DNA from: Cycas panzhihuaensis
Taxonomy: Eukaryota > Cycadophyta
DNA length: 64,000 bases
Reading direction: 5' to 3'
Assembly (NCBI GenBank): GCA_023213395.1
Contig: CM041465.1
Coordinates: 215,643,741-215,707,740 of the forward strand
The notes beneath the pieces are model-generated. The model saw only the letters and a list, made by a program, of their open reading frames with translations, had not been told where the DNA came from and did not search any database. Of the stretch, positions 12,326 through 24,491 are shown piece by piece. How positions within the stretch are numbered: position 1 is the stretch's first letter; every line of letters begins with the position of its first letter. Both the position numbers and the translations under genes were made by a program.

Positions 12326-12341
12326 ATGATGATGCCCATTT
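12326..12341. repeat. Right target-site duplication of the LINE
   Basis: ATGATGATGCCCATTT, identical to 9471-9486. The open frame that starts at 12395 (-) crosses this junction, so its first residues come from element D and not from the LINE. Confidence 0.9.
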
Positions 12342-12542
12342 AAAAGAGCCACACTTTTTTAGTTTATATTCCCACCCAATAAGAGATGTACACATATCAA
12401 TAGGTGTTATAGCAATTTCTATATTATATCACAAGGATGATGCATCTACATATGATATTCTAGCAATGGAAAGGAATGGACACATGCACTTTTATATTAA
12501 AATGTATTAAAGGTAAAGTATTTAATGGGATAGTGCATATAG
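12342..12542. other. Interior of element D, right part
   Basis: About 200 bp of AT-rich, non-coding DNA between the LINE and the right LTR. A purine-rich AAAGGTAAAG near 12510 could be the remains of a polypurine tract. Confidence 0.4.
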
Positions 12543-12867
12543 TGAGCCTTCACCATATGTTAGAGGATTAATATGTTAGGAAGTTAAGTAGGTTAAGGTT
12601 AATAATATTTAATAATAGGAAAATTTTATGATTAGTTAGCTTAGCAATATGAAAATATAATAATAGGATGATCCTTCTATGTATATAGCACCCTATTCAT
12701 TGTAATCTCATATTGATAAATATAATCTTATTAGGATATACTTTAGTGTCCTTTGGTCTCTTTCAATACTCTTCACTTCCATCTTTCACTCCATTCACTT
12801 CCAACACTTTGGGTTATCTTGTACTTATTTTATATATTGTAGAGGTAATATGAATAATCTTATTATA
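12543..12867 (+). repeat. Right LTR of element D
   Basis: Direct repeat of 7481-7817, starting TGAGCCTTCACCATATGTTAGAGG. The two copies differ at many positions, so the element is old. I could not identify a target duplication. 12868-13450 to its right is AT-rich with no gene or repeat that I recognise. Confidence 0.7.
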
Positions 12868-13449
12868 ACTATTTAATCTAATATCTTAGGACATTAAGTA
12901 TAGAGGAATATGTTTTCCTATAGTTGTGAAAGTTATGCATAGGTGTTTAAGAAAGGTAGCTTCCTAACACTGACTGCTAACCTAAGAACTGTAAATGGTA
13001 AGTTATCAATAGTTTACTTATGTTAGGTAAGAGTGAGAACTTAAAAGGATCCCCTAATATACCTAAAGGTATATGGAGGCTTCATTTTGTAGCTAGGTAC
13101 TATCTAAGGCCTATGTAAATAATGGCCTCTACTTCACTTCACGCATAGGCATATACCCATATATGCTTGGCTAAGAACAATAATTCTCTATGATGTTTAT
13201 AGACCCTTAGCATAGGTCTTTATCTAATATATATGGGAAAGAGGTAGGAAAGTTTGTTGCCTACTTATAGCTGATTATAAGACTTTACAAACTTATTATA
13301 GAAAAAGAAAGTAGCAGTAAATGTGAGAAAGGTTTTAAGGAATTTCACCAAGAGAAAAAAATAATTTCTAATTTTTTTACTCCTACTAATTTGCTCCTTA
13401 TTAATCATGCCTTACTATTTTAAATGGATCTATAAGTGTGGCTTTGATA

Positions 13450-13850
13450 TCACTTAGAAGGGTTTCATGGGTAATCTACACTAATTTAATACAAAGAGTA
13501 TAAAGAAAGATACAAAATATGTAGCCAACAAATTTTATTATTGATTTATTCACCAAGAATACAAGAAGAGGTACTTACAAGCACACCTAAAAGATCACCA
13601 AATTCATATGATAGTATGATATTATAAATGAATTCTAGATGTAACCCTCATTTACAAATGTTAGGCCTTAAATAGGTAAGAGTGGTCCTTTCTCATAAAA
13701 TTATATTGGTAGGAAAAATGACCCCCACTTTTATTAGAAGACATAAGTGTCTCACATGCATAAGTTTAAAGGTGGATTTAATCATCATGTGCCTTGGCCA
13801 CATGAGTTAATAGCCCATCTTTGCTAGTGACAAGTGGCTATATAATGGAC
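13450..13850 (-). repeat. 3' LTR of gypsy B (approximate)
   Basis: On the minus strand this stretch shares an ordered series of blocks with 36130-36545: ACTAATAGAAG-like, TTTTTCCTAC, a purine-to-CTCTTGCC stretch and the TATA-like CCTATTTAAGGC, then an AT-rich tail. This pairs it with the LTR on the far side of Gypsy-1. Ends are uncertain by tens of bases. Confidence 0.6.
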
Positions 13851-15861
13851 ATCTTTCTTAAACCCTTTCCAAAAAATATATTGTTTAACATTTTACTATA
13901 TTTTTTCTATCCATGAATGACTGATAGTGGGAAACAAAAGACATTCTTAGAGAATTACATTCTTGAATGCTAAATTGGGTCTTAAGTAGATCTAGTCTTT
14001 ATACCAAATAATGTTATTCTTTTATTTGAACATCTTATCTTGCATTTGTATGTTATCTTATAATTATCATATAGTCTATTAGGTTTGTGGACCCCTTATG
14101 TATTATTATTGTACTTTAGTAATCCAAGAAGGAGATGTTGCTAATATTGTATATAAGGATGTGTCTTTGTCTTTCCTTAATAAGCCATCTACACCTATGT
14201 TCTCTTCTTCCCTTTTATAAACTATATCAAAATTAAAATCTTACAGTTTACTTATCCATCTATATTACTCCTTTAATAAGTCTAGTTATTTAAGAAAATA
14301 TTTAATACTATTATGCTTAACTTTACTTAGAATTTATTACTAATTAAATATTAGTATCACTATGAAACTATATGGATAATGGTTAACATCTCCTTTTTAT
14401 ATATATAGTGGGATTTCTCCTTACCCTTGAATTTCTAACTTTCATATATAATAGGTCAATCATTATACATTAACATAGCCCTGAATCCTTCTCATGATGT
14501 GTCATATTCTAATGTAAAGATTAATTAAAGTTTGGAATTATAAGAATTGATGGAATCTTTATTATTTTCTATAGGATATTGAATGACTTATCTTCCCTTT
14601 TGTCCCATTTAAATGCTTCTTTCTTAGTCAAGTCTAATAGAGAAGTGATTGTTTGGCTATATGATTTTATAAATCTTTTATAAAATTGTATTACCTTCAA
14701 AATCCTTTAACTTTTAAAATATTAGTAGGAATAGGCTAATCTAACATTACTTAGGATCTTCCTTAGGTCCATCTTGACCCATTCATTTGAGATGATATGG
14801 CATAAGTATTCTACCTTCTATTTCCTAAAAGTGTACTTAGCTTTATTTTGCAAGAGAGCATTATCTTGAAGGGTTTGCAAAACTTAGCTAATATATTATA
14901 AGTGCTCCTTTTAACTCTTATTGCAGATCCAAATACTATCAAAGAAAACTAACATAAGTTTTTAGAGATACAAGTGGAGTAACTTACTCATAGTATCCTA
15001 AAAGTATCTAATGAATTTATCAATCTAAAACACATAACCATAAACTCATAATATCCCCCATGATTTCAAACGATCATTTTTATTATTTCTTGCACCTTTA
15101 CTTGGATTTGGTAATACCCTTATTTCAAATTGATATTAGTAAAGAATTAAGGTCCATGTAACTCATCAAAGAGGCCATTGATGCACAAGATCAAAACCTA
15201 ATTTTTGATAATATCCTTATTTAAAGTCCTATAGTCAATATAAATTCTATAAGACCCATATTTTTTTGGGTACTAAGATGAGTAGTATTATAAAGGGGAT
15301 TTTATTAGGTATAATTACTCCTTGCTCAAGTAGTTTGTATGCTAATTCTCTTATAACTACCTCATAATGGTGTAGGTATTGAGAAGGTTACACATTAATA
15401 AGTGTTATCCTTAGTTCTAACTTAATCACACATTCTATACCTCTATATAGAGGTAGGGCCTTGAGAAATTCCTTGAAAATTATTGAGTGTTTTTGTAATA
15501 ACAATCTCATATATAGATATACATTTTCCTCCTTTAGAACTATGATTATGTAATAGCTAATGGCATAATTGATGCTCTTTTCTTTAATAAGTTCTCCATT
15601 TTATAGGAAGAAACTTCCTAATCAGGTATTATAGGTGGACCCTATAACATGTATTTATTTCCATTATATTATAGTTTCACAAAATTCTTATTATTATTCA
15701 TACAATTAAGCCAAATATTATTAACCATTATACTCCTAGTATCGCATCAACTCCTTCTATTAACATCACATACAATGATCATTATAATATATAATTGGAC
15801 AATGACAAGGTCACCTTGGGATAAAAACCATTATATGGCATTGTCTTTCCTTTTATTATAG
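13851..15861 (-). pseudogene. Gypsy B pol: RT, RNase H, integrase N-terminus
   Basis: From right to left the broken minus-strand frames give the entry to RT (ELAYKLLEQGVIIPNKIPF, LILVPKK near 15300-15350), RT palm remnants to about 14950, the RNase H region (about 14300-14750), and then the integrase zinc-finger end (DGLLRKDKDTSLY, ILATSPSWITKVQ, NNIIWYKD, YWKGLRKDVHY near 13860-14160). The integrase D-D-E core that should follow is absent, and the LTR begins instead. The pol is interrupted at 15866 by Gypsy-1; the matching gag and protease are at 34667-36130. Confidence 0.72.
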
Positions 15862-15866
15862 CCATC
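15862..15866. repeat. Target-site duplication of Gypsy-1, left (CCATC)
   Basis: CCATC directly before the LTR start TGTTTCC. The same 5 bp follow the LTR end at 34662-34666. Confidence 0.92.
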
Positions 15867-16383
15867 TGTTTCCTGGCTACTAGGAAGGGATTTAGGACGA
15901 ATCGACTCAGGTAAGCTTAGGTATATATTTCTCACTTCCATCTTCACTTTTGCTTGGTCGAGGTTGCTTAGTGTATTGCTTGACGCATGCTTACCTATCA
16001 TTTGTGTGATCGCATTACTTTCTTGTCTGATCACGTTCCTTGTGCCTGTCGCACACCACTCAGCCTATGACGACCCACCATGGGGGCACTCCTCAGTGAG
16101 TCATGCACCCCATATGGCACTCAGTCACCCACAACATCTCCATAACTCCTTAAGCACCATTGTTGGTCACGTCTCGTCCATGACAACAATCCTGTCTCTA
16201 CTTTGATTATCTTTCTAAGTATGATAGGACCCCCATTGACACCCGTTCCTCTCTTCTGGCCACCTATTAGCCACGTGGGTAGGAATTTCTAACCTACCCA
16301 GCCTCAACATACTCTCTGTTTAGCTTTAGGCCCTATTTCTGCCTTAATTTTAGCTTGCAGGCCTACACTACTATAAATTTAGT

Positions 16384-16429
16384 GGTACCACGATATTTAC
16401 CACGGTACCATGAAATTTGCCACGGTGCG
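16384..16429 (+). repeat. GGTACC-type 20-bp tandem motif in the LTR
   Basis: Two adjacent 20-bp units (ggtaccacgatatttaccac, then ggtaccatgaaatttgccac) plus a partial third (GGTGCG). The same array is in the solo LTR (22400-22439), the 3' LTR (32548-32587) and, more diverged, in both Gypsy-2 LTRs (about 36980-37026 and 51063-51105). The copies differ mostly at C/T or G/A sites, as expected for a CpG-rich ancestral unit. It lies upstream of the TATA box, so a promoter role is possible. Confidence 0.75.
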
Positions 16430-16459
16430 ACTGTTTAAAATTATTTTTTTTAAACAGTC
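16429..16459 (+). promoter_or_regulatory. LTR stem-loop
   Basis: GACTGTTTAAA and TTTAAACAGTC form an 11-bp perfect stem around a 9-nt AT loop. The 3' LTR keeps it with one change (GACTGTTTAAA ... TTTAAATAGTC near 32595-32625). It sits between the tandem motif and the TATA box. Confidence 0.7.
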
Positions 16460-16553
16460 ACGGTAGTTCCCACTCTTTTCACAAAACGCCCACATGGCAC
16501 CTGTGCACACTCATCTCTCCATAATCCTAAATGCTCGTTTAGGGTTAGGGGGA

Positions 16554-16561
16554 ATATAAAA
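16554..16561 (+). promoter_or_regulatory. Putative LTR TATA box
   Basis: ATATAAAA within GGGGGAATATAAAACCC; repeated at 32718-32725 in the 3' LTR. In the solo LTR it is GGGGGATAAAAAC. Position about 690 bp into the LTR is plausible for the U3/R border. Confidence 0.6.
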
Positions 16562-18499
16562 CCCAAAAAGTAACTCATTTAGGTCTCTTCTCCATTCATT
16601 TTTTTTGGCACTACTCTAGCTCTCTCTCCAAGACTGTTAGAGAATCTGCTCTTGGGCTTTAGTTCTCCTTCCACAGGGATACCAGTTACGTCTCAAGCCC
16701 TACTCTGGCAGCTTAGGCCCTCTCTTTGCAGGTCTACATCGTGGTGGAAGGAAGACTCACATCAACTCAACAAAGCAAGCTCTAAAGTTTCAAGATCTCA
16801 GTTGTTCTCCCACGTTTGCCTCCTCTTTAGCCCAGTCTTGGAAAGCCTGTCAAGTACAGGTTTCTCCTCCTAATTTCTAGCAGGAACAAGCTCTTACTTC
16901 CTGCTGTGAGGTACCTCTCCAATGTTTCTCTAAAATTCATGTTTTTCTCCTTCCTTTCATGAACAGTTTTCAGTTATTTTTTTGCTCTTGGCTTGGCATC
17001 CCATAGGAGCTTGCCCATTGCTCCCTATTTCACAGTGCTCCCTCTCTCATTTCCTACAAGCTCACTTCAAGGTGGCTGTATAAGAGGGTTACACAAGGAT
17101 GGGTGAAGGGAGAAAGGTGGGATCAGTCCCTTTGTTGGCCTTCTCTCCAAGGGTCCAAACCCTTCCCTTCCTTCCTCTTTCACCTCATGCCTCCCTTGGA
17201 GCTGGGCCAGGGATTTTGAGAGCCTATTTCCATATCTAAAGCAGCATTGGCAGCCCCTTGCCATGCTAGTTTCAAACCTGCACTTGCTCATTTTGGGCAC
17301 CACATAAGCTCCAAAACCCTTCCCGGTTGGTCTGTGACCCTTAGCTCATTCCAACTTGAAGATTTGTTGTCCATAGCACTTCATCTCTTGGGTTTTCCTA
17401 TATATCATTTTGTTGGTCTATTTCCTCTCTTATTTGATGTCCCATATAGCCAGTATACTTTGTTTTTCCCTCCCTCAAGGCTACGTGGAGATATATATGG
17501 GTGAGTTAGCCATTCCGAGGCTAACTTCTTCATTTTGGATACCATTTGGTGCTGCTGCTTACTTGAGTTTTGCTTAGAGTTTTGGAGTAGTGTGCAACAT
17601 TTCTTTGACTTGATTTGCTATCAGTTTTTTGTATTTACATATACATATATTAGGTATATTTGGCATCCCCTCTTCCAGGAGGGAGAAATTCTCGTGTTGT
17701 GATTGGCAGACTTTGCGGTAATGGAAATATGCATGAGGCAAACTTCTTGATAGGTTAGCCTCTTGTTAGTAGTATTTCTTTGTTTCCTTTTGTCGTTCTT
17801 TGTGTTGCTTTATTTTTTTTGCATGGTTGGGGAAGGTAAGGTAGCCCCTTGACCACTTACGGCAACCGTCACTGACTAGTCTCTCACCTGCGTGACAAGT
17901 TTGAGCAGGAGAGCGTGTAAAGAATCGAAGGTCACAACACTCCAACCACACTACATTTCTAGGTATTCTTCTTCTTCTTTTTTGTCCTTTCCCGTAGTGT
18001 TTTCTTTTATGCATATGTTTGCATGCTAAAACACATAGGAAATGAAAAAAAGAAAAAGAACTTATCCTTGCATCTATGCGTCTCTTTTGTTTATAGTTAT
18101 TTATATCATGTGTAGGTAGGTTTGGGTGTGAGTCATCCATTCTTCACTTCCCCAACTAGCCCACACATAGGACACTGTACTACACACATTTTCTTACACG
18201 TCGCCTTCTCCCTCTCTTGAGAAGGCACGACTCTTTAGGGCCCCTCTTCCTCTTCCCAGCCATCCAAGGGGTAGGAGGGCCTCTTCTTTTGGGATGACCT
18301 GAGGCCTCACCTTGCGTCCTCCTCCAAAGATTACCTAAAGGCAATTGGGCACCATTTGCAAGTCCTAAATCCAAGCTCCAGCACACGGATGCCCTACGTG
18401 GTGTTTTCCTTGTCGTTACATCCCACTCATAGCCTGACTACATCTTAGTTAGCCACATCTTACTAAACTTAGGAGACCACTCCGTAGGACGTATTTCAC

Positions 18500-18517
18500 T
18501 GGCGACCATACCGGGGA
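18500..18517 (+). promoter_or_regulatory. Gypsy-1 primer binding site
   Basis: TGGCGACCATACCGGGGA, one base after the LTR end CA at 18498. The site begins TGG, complementary to the CCA end of a tRNA. TGGCGAC-type sites are typical of Tat/Ogre elements, for which an Arg tRNA primer is usually given; the exact tRNA here is not verified. Confidence 0.8.
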
Positions 18518-18669
18518 CTTACCAGTAAGGGAGCTAGTCTCGCCTCTCTTCCTGTTGGTGCTATTGCTTTTAGGTGATCTTCTTGACTTTCTTTTCCGTT
18601 GGGCAACCCCTAACGTGTACTTCATACCCTTTGCTCTCTTCTAACAACTTTTGTAAAGGCGTTACATGC

Positions 18670-21010
18670 AACATTTCTCACGTCATTTACGAGGTATACC
18701 GTCATTGTTCGAAGACCCTTCGTATCGCTCTCTTCTGTCATCGGATTCTGATTCAACAATGGAGGGCTACCATTCCGACTAGGCATACCACACCTTGGTC
18801 TCAGGGACTCAAGAGTTTCCTGCGTCCATTCCGAGATCCACCCAGGAGGGTGACAATCCCATTTATTACCTGGGTGACCAGCCTCACCCCTCTGACATCT
18901 ATCCTTCCGTCAAGCGGTAGAATGTTCACCTTTTCATGAGATTCATCATCTTATTGGTGACTCTTATGAGGAGTGCCCTCAAGGGTCTCTATCATTCGAG
19001 GTCCTATCAACCTCTTATGGTTACGAAGACACCCCTCCCGCTAATGTGATTGAAGCTATCGGTGAGTACTTTCGAGCGACTCGCCTTCAAGCACATCCTA
19101 GGTGGTTTAAAGAAGCTTTACGTGGTAGAGCGCCTTCTTCATCTACATCTGTACCTCCCACAATAAGTGATCCTTCTGTGCCTGCGCACTCATCCCACTC
19201 CGCTTCTGCATCGATCTTGGGGACAAGTGTTACACCCTCTATTCCTAGTCATGGTCCTAGTTCTTTAGGACCCATTTGTGGTGTGTCTTTTCCCTAGCTT
19301 AGGGTTAGCATACCTTTTCCAAGCTAAGTGAATGTGCCACCTCTGAACATGGCACATATGTTCCCTAGTAGGCATAGAGGTCTTACTAGTACTACTACCA
19401 CTAGTTATATGGGACCTGCTCCCACATATATTCAAAACCTATCCAGTGGTCCTTCCCTTTACATACCCCCGGGTTATGCATCTCAACCTTAGGGGCAGGG
19501 TAAGGGGAACCACCTTCCAGCCTATGCGGTGGACTCGCTACATCCATATAGGGTTGCACCACCTATAGGTGGCCCATATGGGCAGAATATGGTCCCACAC
19601 CCTCTATTCCTGCCGTCTAACGAGACTTCTTTCGCTATGCCTTCGCAACGGAACCTAGCTCCCTTCCAAGGCATTTATCCTTAAGTCCCCTTCCAATAAG
19701 GGGTGTTTCCCTAAGGAGGGATGGGTTTACCACCCCCATCCATTCCTTACTCATTGTCATTCGTTAACCCTACGACCCATGTAAGGGCACGTCCCTTCAT
19801 GGATTATAGATCGATGCTGCTATCCATTGAGGCATTAAGAACTAATCTACTGCCTCACCCTCTTGAAGTTCCTAAATTTGATGGAACTTTATTGTAAAAC
19901 CTAGCTAAACACGTGCATAGTTTTTCTATGGCATGTATAGACTACTAGGCTTACGACCATATCTTAATGAAATGGTATCCACGATCTTTGCAGGGCGATG
20001 CCCTTAAATGGTTCTATCACCTCCCTGCCCACTCTATCTTTTTATTCCAGCAATTGGTGGATGAATTCATCAACTACTTTGATGTAGCCCATCCATTTGA
20101 GAGCGGAATGAAATCCCTCTTATCACTCAAACAAGGTCACGATGAAATGAATCATGATTTTGTAAGACGATTCCATGACCTCCTTCACTCCACTAAGGCC
20201 ACGCTACCCGAGGAGCTGAAGAGAGACCTTTTCGTTAATGCACTTCACCCCGAAGCACATGCGGAAGTCCTCAAAATGGGGGCAACCACGTGCGACTCCA
20301 TGATCATGAAATGCTTAGCGTTAGAGGCTATTGAGATCCAAGCCGGACTCAAGAGGCCTCTTAAGCCCTCACAACAATGTGAGGCACCTCCCTCAACTAA
20401 GAAAACTAAACGTTTGCAACCCACCAGGTCTACTTCTCACCTGACTAAGAGGACTTTAGACCCCCTTACTTCTGCCATATGCTCATTCGAGCATACGATG
20501 AAGGAGCTTAAACTCCAAGCCTCTTCATCGCTAACCTTTAACAAACAAATTCAACAGGCTTCTCAAGTCGCTCTCCATAAAGGGGGTAGTACCCAACCTT
20601 CTCAAGCGAGGAAAGTTGATCCTCCGCTCTAGAAGAAGTGGTGCTCCGTCCATGGGGAATGCTTCCACGATGACTCGCGTTGTCGAGTGCAACACTCTCA
20701 TGATGCCCCACCACGTGATTCGTCTCCTAGATGGGCCTCAAGGCCCAATCTCCATCAACCCATTCATAAGAATCCATTCCCCAAACATGGGGAGCGTGAT
20801 CGCAATGCTCAACAAAGAAACAACCAGAACCAGGGTAGATCCCTCGATTCTTGCCCTTTATACGGTAGAGGGAAGGGTACGTGAGATTTATCATCCTCCT
20901 CGCATTCCCTTAACCTCCATGCTCTTTCACGTTCATGATCCTACAACAAGGGAAAGAAGGTAATTCAGATGCTTGAGGCCACTCCCCTTTATGCCTTAAC
21001 TCAATCTTAA
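18670..21010 (+). pseudogene. Gypsy-1 gag
   Basis: Reading in frame 2, the capsid core is still open at 19967-20632 (221 aa): MKWYPRSLQGDALKWFYHLP, then FQQLVDEFINYF and a long helical stretch, the retrotransposon gag domain that packages RNA. The N-terminal region (18670-19960) is rich in S, P and G and broken by stops. A region matching LKAQ-type spacers leads to the zinc knuckle at 20642-20683. Gypsy-2 has the same gag at about 39400-41560. The frame runs on into protease without a shift, so gag and pro are one polyprotein. Confidence 0.85.
20642..20683 (+). other. Gag zinc knuckle (C-x2-H-x4-H-x4-C)
   Basis: CSVHGECFHDDSRC. The spacing differs from the usual retroviral C-x2-C-x4-H-x4-C and fits the variant of Tat-type gag proteins. 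In Gypsy-2 both outer Cys are Tyr (TGC/TGT to TAC/TAT), so its knuckle is dead. Confidence 0.75.
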
Positions 21011-21274
21011 GCCACAAAAGAGGCGGCTGGCACCTCTACATGTACATCACATCTTGATCTTCCTCTGCAAGTCATTCCCCCGGAAATACCTTTGCTTCCC
21101 AAGAACATTCTCATCTACCCTGATCGCTTTGACTTTAGGAGAGCCCTTACCCAACCCACAGGGAAGGGTAAGCCTTTTTCCGTAGTTGAAGAGCTTCATA
21201 CCATGGCTGCTAGGATGTCCATCATGGACATCTTGAAAAGTTGTCTTGAGTAACAAATGCTCCTCCTATAAGCT

Positions 21275-21932
21275 TTAAGATTGAATGACGGGCATGTTCA
21301 TGCTTTGGGCACCACCCAAAGTCATGAACCCGTCATCTCCTTTGATCCTAAAGATCTTCCCCCAGCTAGTGGAAGGAAATACCAATGGAACTTCCCTTTC
21401 ACCATTACCATAGACACACTCGATTGTATATTGCGAAGGACCGTCGTAGACAATAATTCTTCCGTGAATGCTATTCCTTTGCATGTCATGCAAGAGCTTG
21501 GTATTTCTGCCTTGGAACCCATTCCATGGCGATGTCAAGGCTACGATGGTAGCGAGAAGACTCCCCTCAGATCTGTCTCGATACCTCTCACACTCGAGGA
21601 TAAGATTGTCATTACCGACATCGTTGTCCTTGATGTAGATGTTGATTACAACCTCCTCTTGGTTTGACCATGGCTTGACCAAATGGGATCCATGTGTTCT
21701 ACCCATTGGGGACAACTTAAGTTTGTCCATAATAGACAAATGAGAGTTATCTCTCGTAAGTGACCACTTGCAAAACAAACTAGACCATCTACTCAAGCAA
21801 GCAATGGCCATACAAAGGGAAGTCAAGGCCCTTCTAATCACGCCTCAGCTTGCTCCATCGGTATTCCTAATTCTTCTAGCCATGAAGAAAATCCCACATC
21901 TTCTTCTTCTAGTCTAACCCCATTTTGCCCCT
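21275..21932 (+). pseudogene. Gypsy-1 protease region
   Basis: An open stretch at 21281-21667 reads FPFTITIDTLDCILRRTVVD, then NNSSVNAIPLHVMQELGI and a C-terminal DVDYNLLL block. Gypsy-2 has VDNGSSMNAMP at the same place (about 42175-42205), so the active-site triad is D-N-G there and has become D-N-N here. This is an aspartic protease of gypsy type that would cut the polyprotein. A TGA at 21667-21669 breaks the end of the domain (LLLGQLWLDQ in Gypsy-2), and the frame is then interrupted by the solo LTR at 21933. Confidence 0.8.
21928..21932. repeat. Target duplication (CCCCT) of the solo LTR, left
   Basis: CCCCT here and at 24492-24496. Gypsy-2, which lacks the insertion, has a single GCCCCTATTGGC at about 42627. 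Confidence 0.85.
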
Positions 21933-24491
21933 TAGGTATATGCTCTTACTCCCATCTCTGCTCTTACTTGACCAAGGTTGTTTAGTATAGATTGCCTAAC
22001 GCATGCTTGCCTGCCATTTGCATGATTGCATTGCCTCTTTGCTTGATCACACTGCATGTGCCTGTGGCATGCCACTCAGCCTATGACGACCCACAGTGGG
22101 GGCATTCTTCAGCGAGTGCTACATCCCATATGGTGCATAGTCACCCACGTCATCTCCATGGCCTCTTGAGACACCTTAGCCAGTCGCGTTTCACCTTTGA
22201 CAATGCCCTGTTCATGCTTCGATTCGTCTTCTAAGTATGACGAAATCCCTAGTTGAGCTCTGGTTCCCTTTTCTACCACTTGTCAGTCATCTAGGTATCA
22301 ATTCCTAGCTTGCTCAACCCTAATTTATTCCCTGCTTAGCTTCAGACCTCATGTTTGGCCTGATTTCTGCTTTCAGGTTTGCACTGCTATAAACTTAGTG
22401 GTACCGTGATATTTGCCACAGTACCGCGAAGTTTACCGTGGTATGACTATTTAAAAATATTTTTTAAAACTCATGTGGTAGTTCTCACTCTTTTCGCAGA
22501 ACTACCATGTGGTGTCCATACGTTTCTCCTTCCCCATGATCCTCAATGTCCACTTAGGGTCAATGGGGGATAAAAACTAAAAAGTTCCTCATTCCTTAGG
22601 CTTCTTGACTCATTTTTTGGATGCAACTCCTACTAACTCTTCTCCACCTACTGTAGAACAGGGATACTTTTAGCTACTACTCTTCACACAGAGGCCATTG
22701 CTGCCTCTCAGGCTTAGCACCAGCAGTTTCAAGCCTCTTTTTACGTGTTCATACAGTGGCAAGGAAGGATACTCATAGGATTCTCCAAGAAACAAGCTTC
22801 AAGGTCCCAAATCATAGTAGAGTTTCTCACATTGGCCTCTCCTCCAAAACCAGTCATCAAACCCTGTCAAGTGCAGGTCTTTTCTGCCATTTTCTAGTAG
22901 AGATATATTCCTACTCTTTGCTACAAGGTACTCTCCATGTTTACCTTGAGATTTATGCTTTTTCCCTTATCATTTTATGAATAAATGCTTGGTTCATTTA
23001 CCTTCTTGATTCTGTACTTATTTAGTGCTAGATCTTTGGATTTGGGTGTTGTAGTGATTTCCCTTACTGTCTTGCAAGCCTGCCTTAAGGTGGTTGTGCA
23101 GAGGGGGTGACACAAAGGAAAGTTGAGGGAGAAAGGCGGGGCTAGTCCCCCTTACAGACCTTCTCCCCAAGGGTCCAAACCCTTCTTTCCTTTCCCCCTG
23201 CACCTATTGCCTCCCTTAGAGTTTGTCCAGAGACTTGGGATCCTACTCCCCAAATCTGAACTAGCGTTGGCAGCCCCTTGCCACACTGGTTCCAGCCCCT
23301 CATTTGCTGGTTTTAGGCACCTCATAAGCCCCAAAACCACTCTTTATTGGCTTACAACCTGTAACCCATCCCACTTGGACGATCTACTGCTCATAGCACC
23401 TCATCCTTTGGGTGTGCTTGCATACTTTCCTACTGCTTTTTCCTTTCTTTTGTTTGATGCCCTATGTCCTCATTGCAAGTTCATTTTTCCTTTCCCAAGG
23501 CCAAGTGGGGATCTTCCGTGGGTGAGTTTGCCATTCTGAGGCAACTCCTTGTTTTGGGTACCGGTTGAAGTGATTGTTGGTTGGAATCCTGTTGGAGTTG
23601 TTTTCATTGGAATAATATGCACATGGCTTGATTTAGTTTGATTCTATTTCTTCTATGTTTAGGCATATATATTAGACATACTTTGTGACCCCTCTTCCGA
23701 GAGGGAGAAACTTATGTGTTTGACTGGCAGATCTTGTGATTGTAGAGTTACACATGAGATAAGCCTATTAGTAGATTAGTTTCATGTTTGTTGCTTTTTC
23801 TTCATTTGCTACTTTGCTTTACTTTTTGCATACATTAGGGAGGTAAGATAGCCCCTCTTCGGCTGTTCACAGCAACCATCATCAATCAGTCTCACCTATG
23901 CAACAAGTGGAGTGGGAAGGTACGGGAAGCAATGAGATTTATAGTGCTCCATTCAAACACCGGTCCAGGTATTCCTCTTTTCTTTTCATCCTTTTTTATA
24001 TCATTGTTTCCTATGCTTGTGTGTGCATGATAAAAAACATAGGAAATGGAAAAGGAGGAAAGAACACATATTTGCATTTTGTGTGTCCTTTTATTTTGTA
24101 GTTGTTCTATTATATAGAGATAGTCTCCTTCGAGCATGAGTTATTCATTTCTCGCCCTTCGACTAACCTATACATAGACATTACATTACACGCACTCCAC
24201 TTACGTGTTGCCTTCTCACCTCTTTGAGAAGACGCAACCTGCTAGGTCCCTTCTTCCTCTTCCCGACCATCTGACGGGTAGGAAGGCCTCGCCTTTTGGA
24301 ACAACCCAAGGCTTTGCCTTGCGTCCCTTTCCCGTGATTACTTAGAAGCAACTAGGCACCTTTGCAGGTCCCGAATCTGTACTTTGATGCACAAACGCCC
24401 TGCGAGGTGATTCCTTGCCAATCCACCCAACTTAGTTCTATTCAGTCATACCTTGCTAAACATAGGAAGCCACCCTGCGGGTAGCGTTTCA
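21933..24491 (+). mobile_element. Solo LTR inside Gypsy-1 (5'-truncated)
   Basis: 2559 bp that align with the Gypsy-1 LTRs from TAGGTATAT (about 50 bp into the LTR) to the end GCGTTTCA. No internal region accompanies it, so it is the product of LTR-LTR recombination of a later insertion. It splits the protease-RT linker of Gypsy-1 exactly where Gypsy-2 is continuous. The first 50 bp or so of the LTR are missing, perhaps by deletion between CT dinucleotides (CCCCT and AAGCT). Confidence 0.9.

Larger units (their letters stand above)
15867..18498 (+). repeat. Gypsy-1 5' LTR (2632 bp)
   Basis: TGTTTCCTGG ... GTATTTCA. It pairs with 32031-34661; the first 60 bp differ at about 6 sites, mostly transitions. 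It carries a 20-bp tandem motif (16384-16429), a stem-loop (16429-16459) and a TATA-like box (16554-16561). The open frames inside it (for example 17766-18140 on the minus strand) recur, broken, in the other LTR copies and show no protein signature, so I treat the whole LTR as non-coding. Confidence 0.95.

Noticed and set aside
17766-18140. 124-codon minus-strand frame in the Gypsy-1 LTR
   Set aside because: The matching stretches of the other LTR copies are broken (71 codons at 34088-34303), and there is no recognisable domain.
20616-20963. 115-codon frame MILRSRRSGAPS after the gag core
   Set aside because: It is out of phase with gag; frame 2 holds the zinc knuckle and joins gag to protease.
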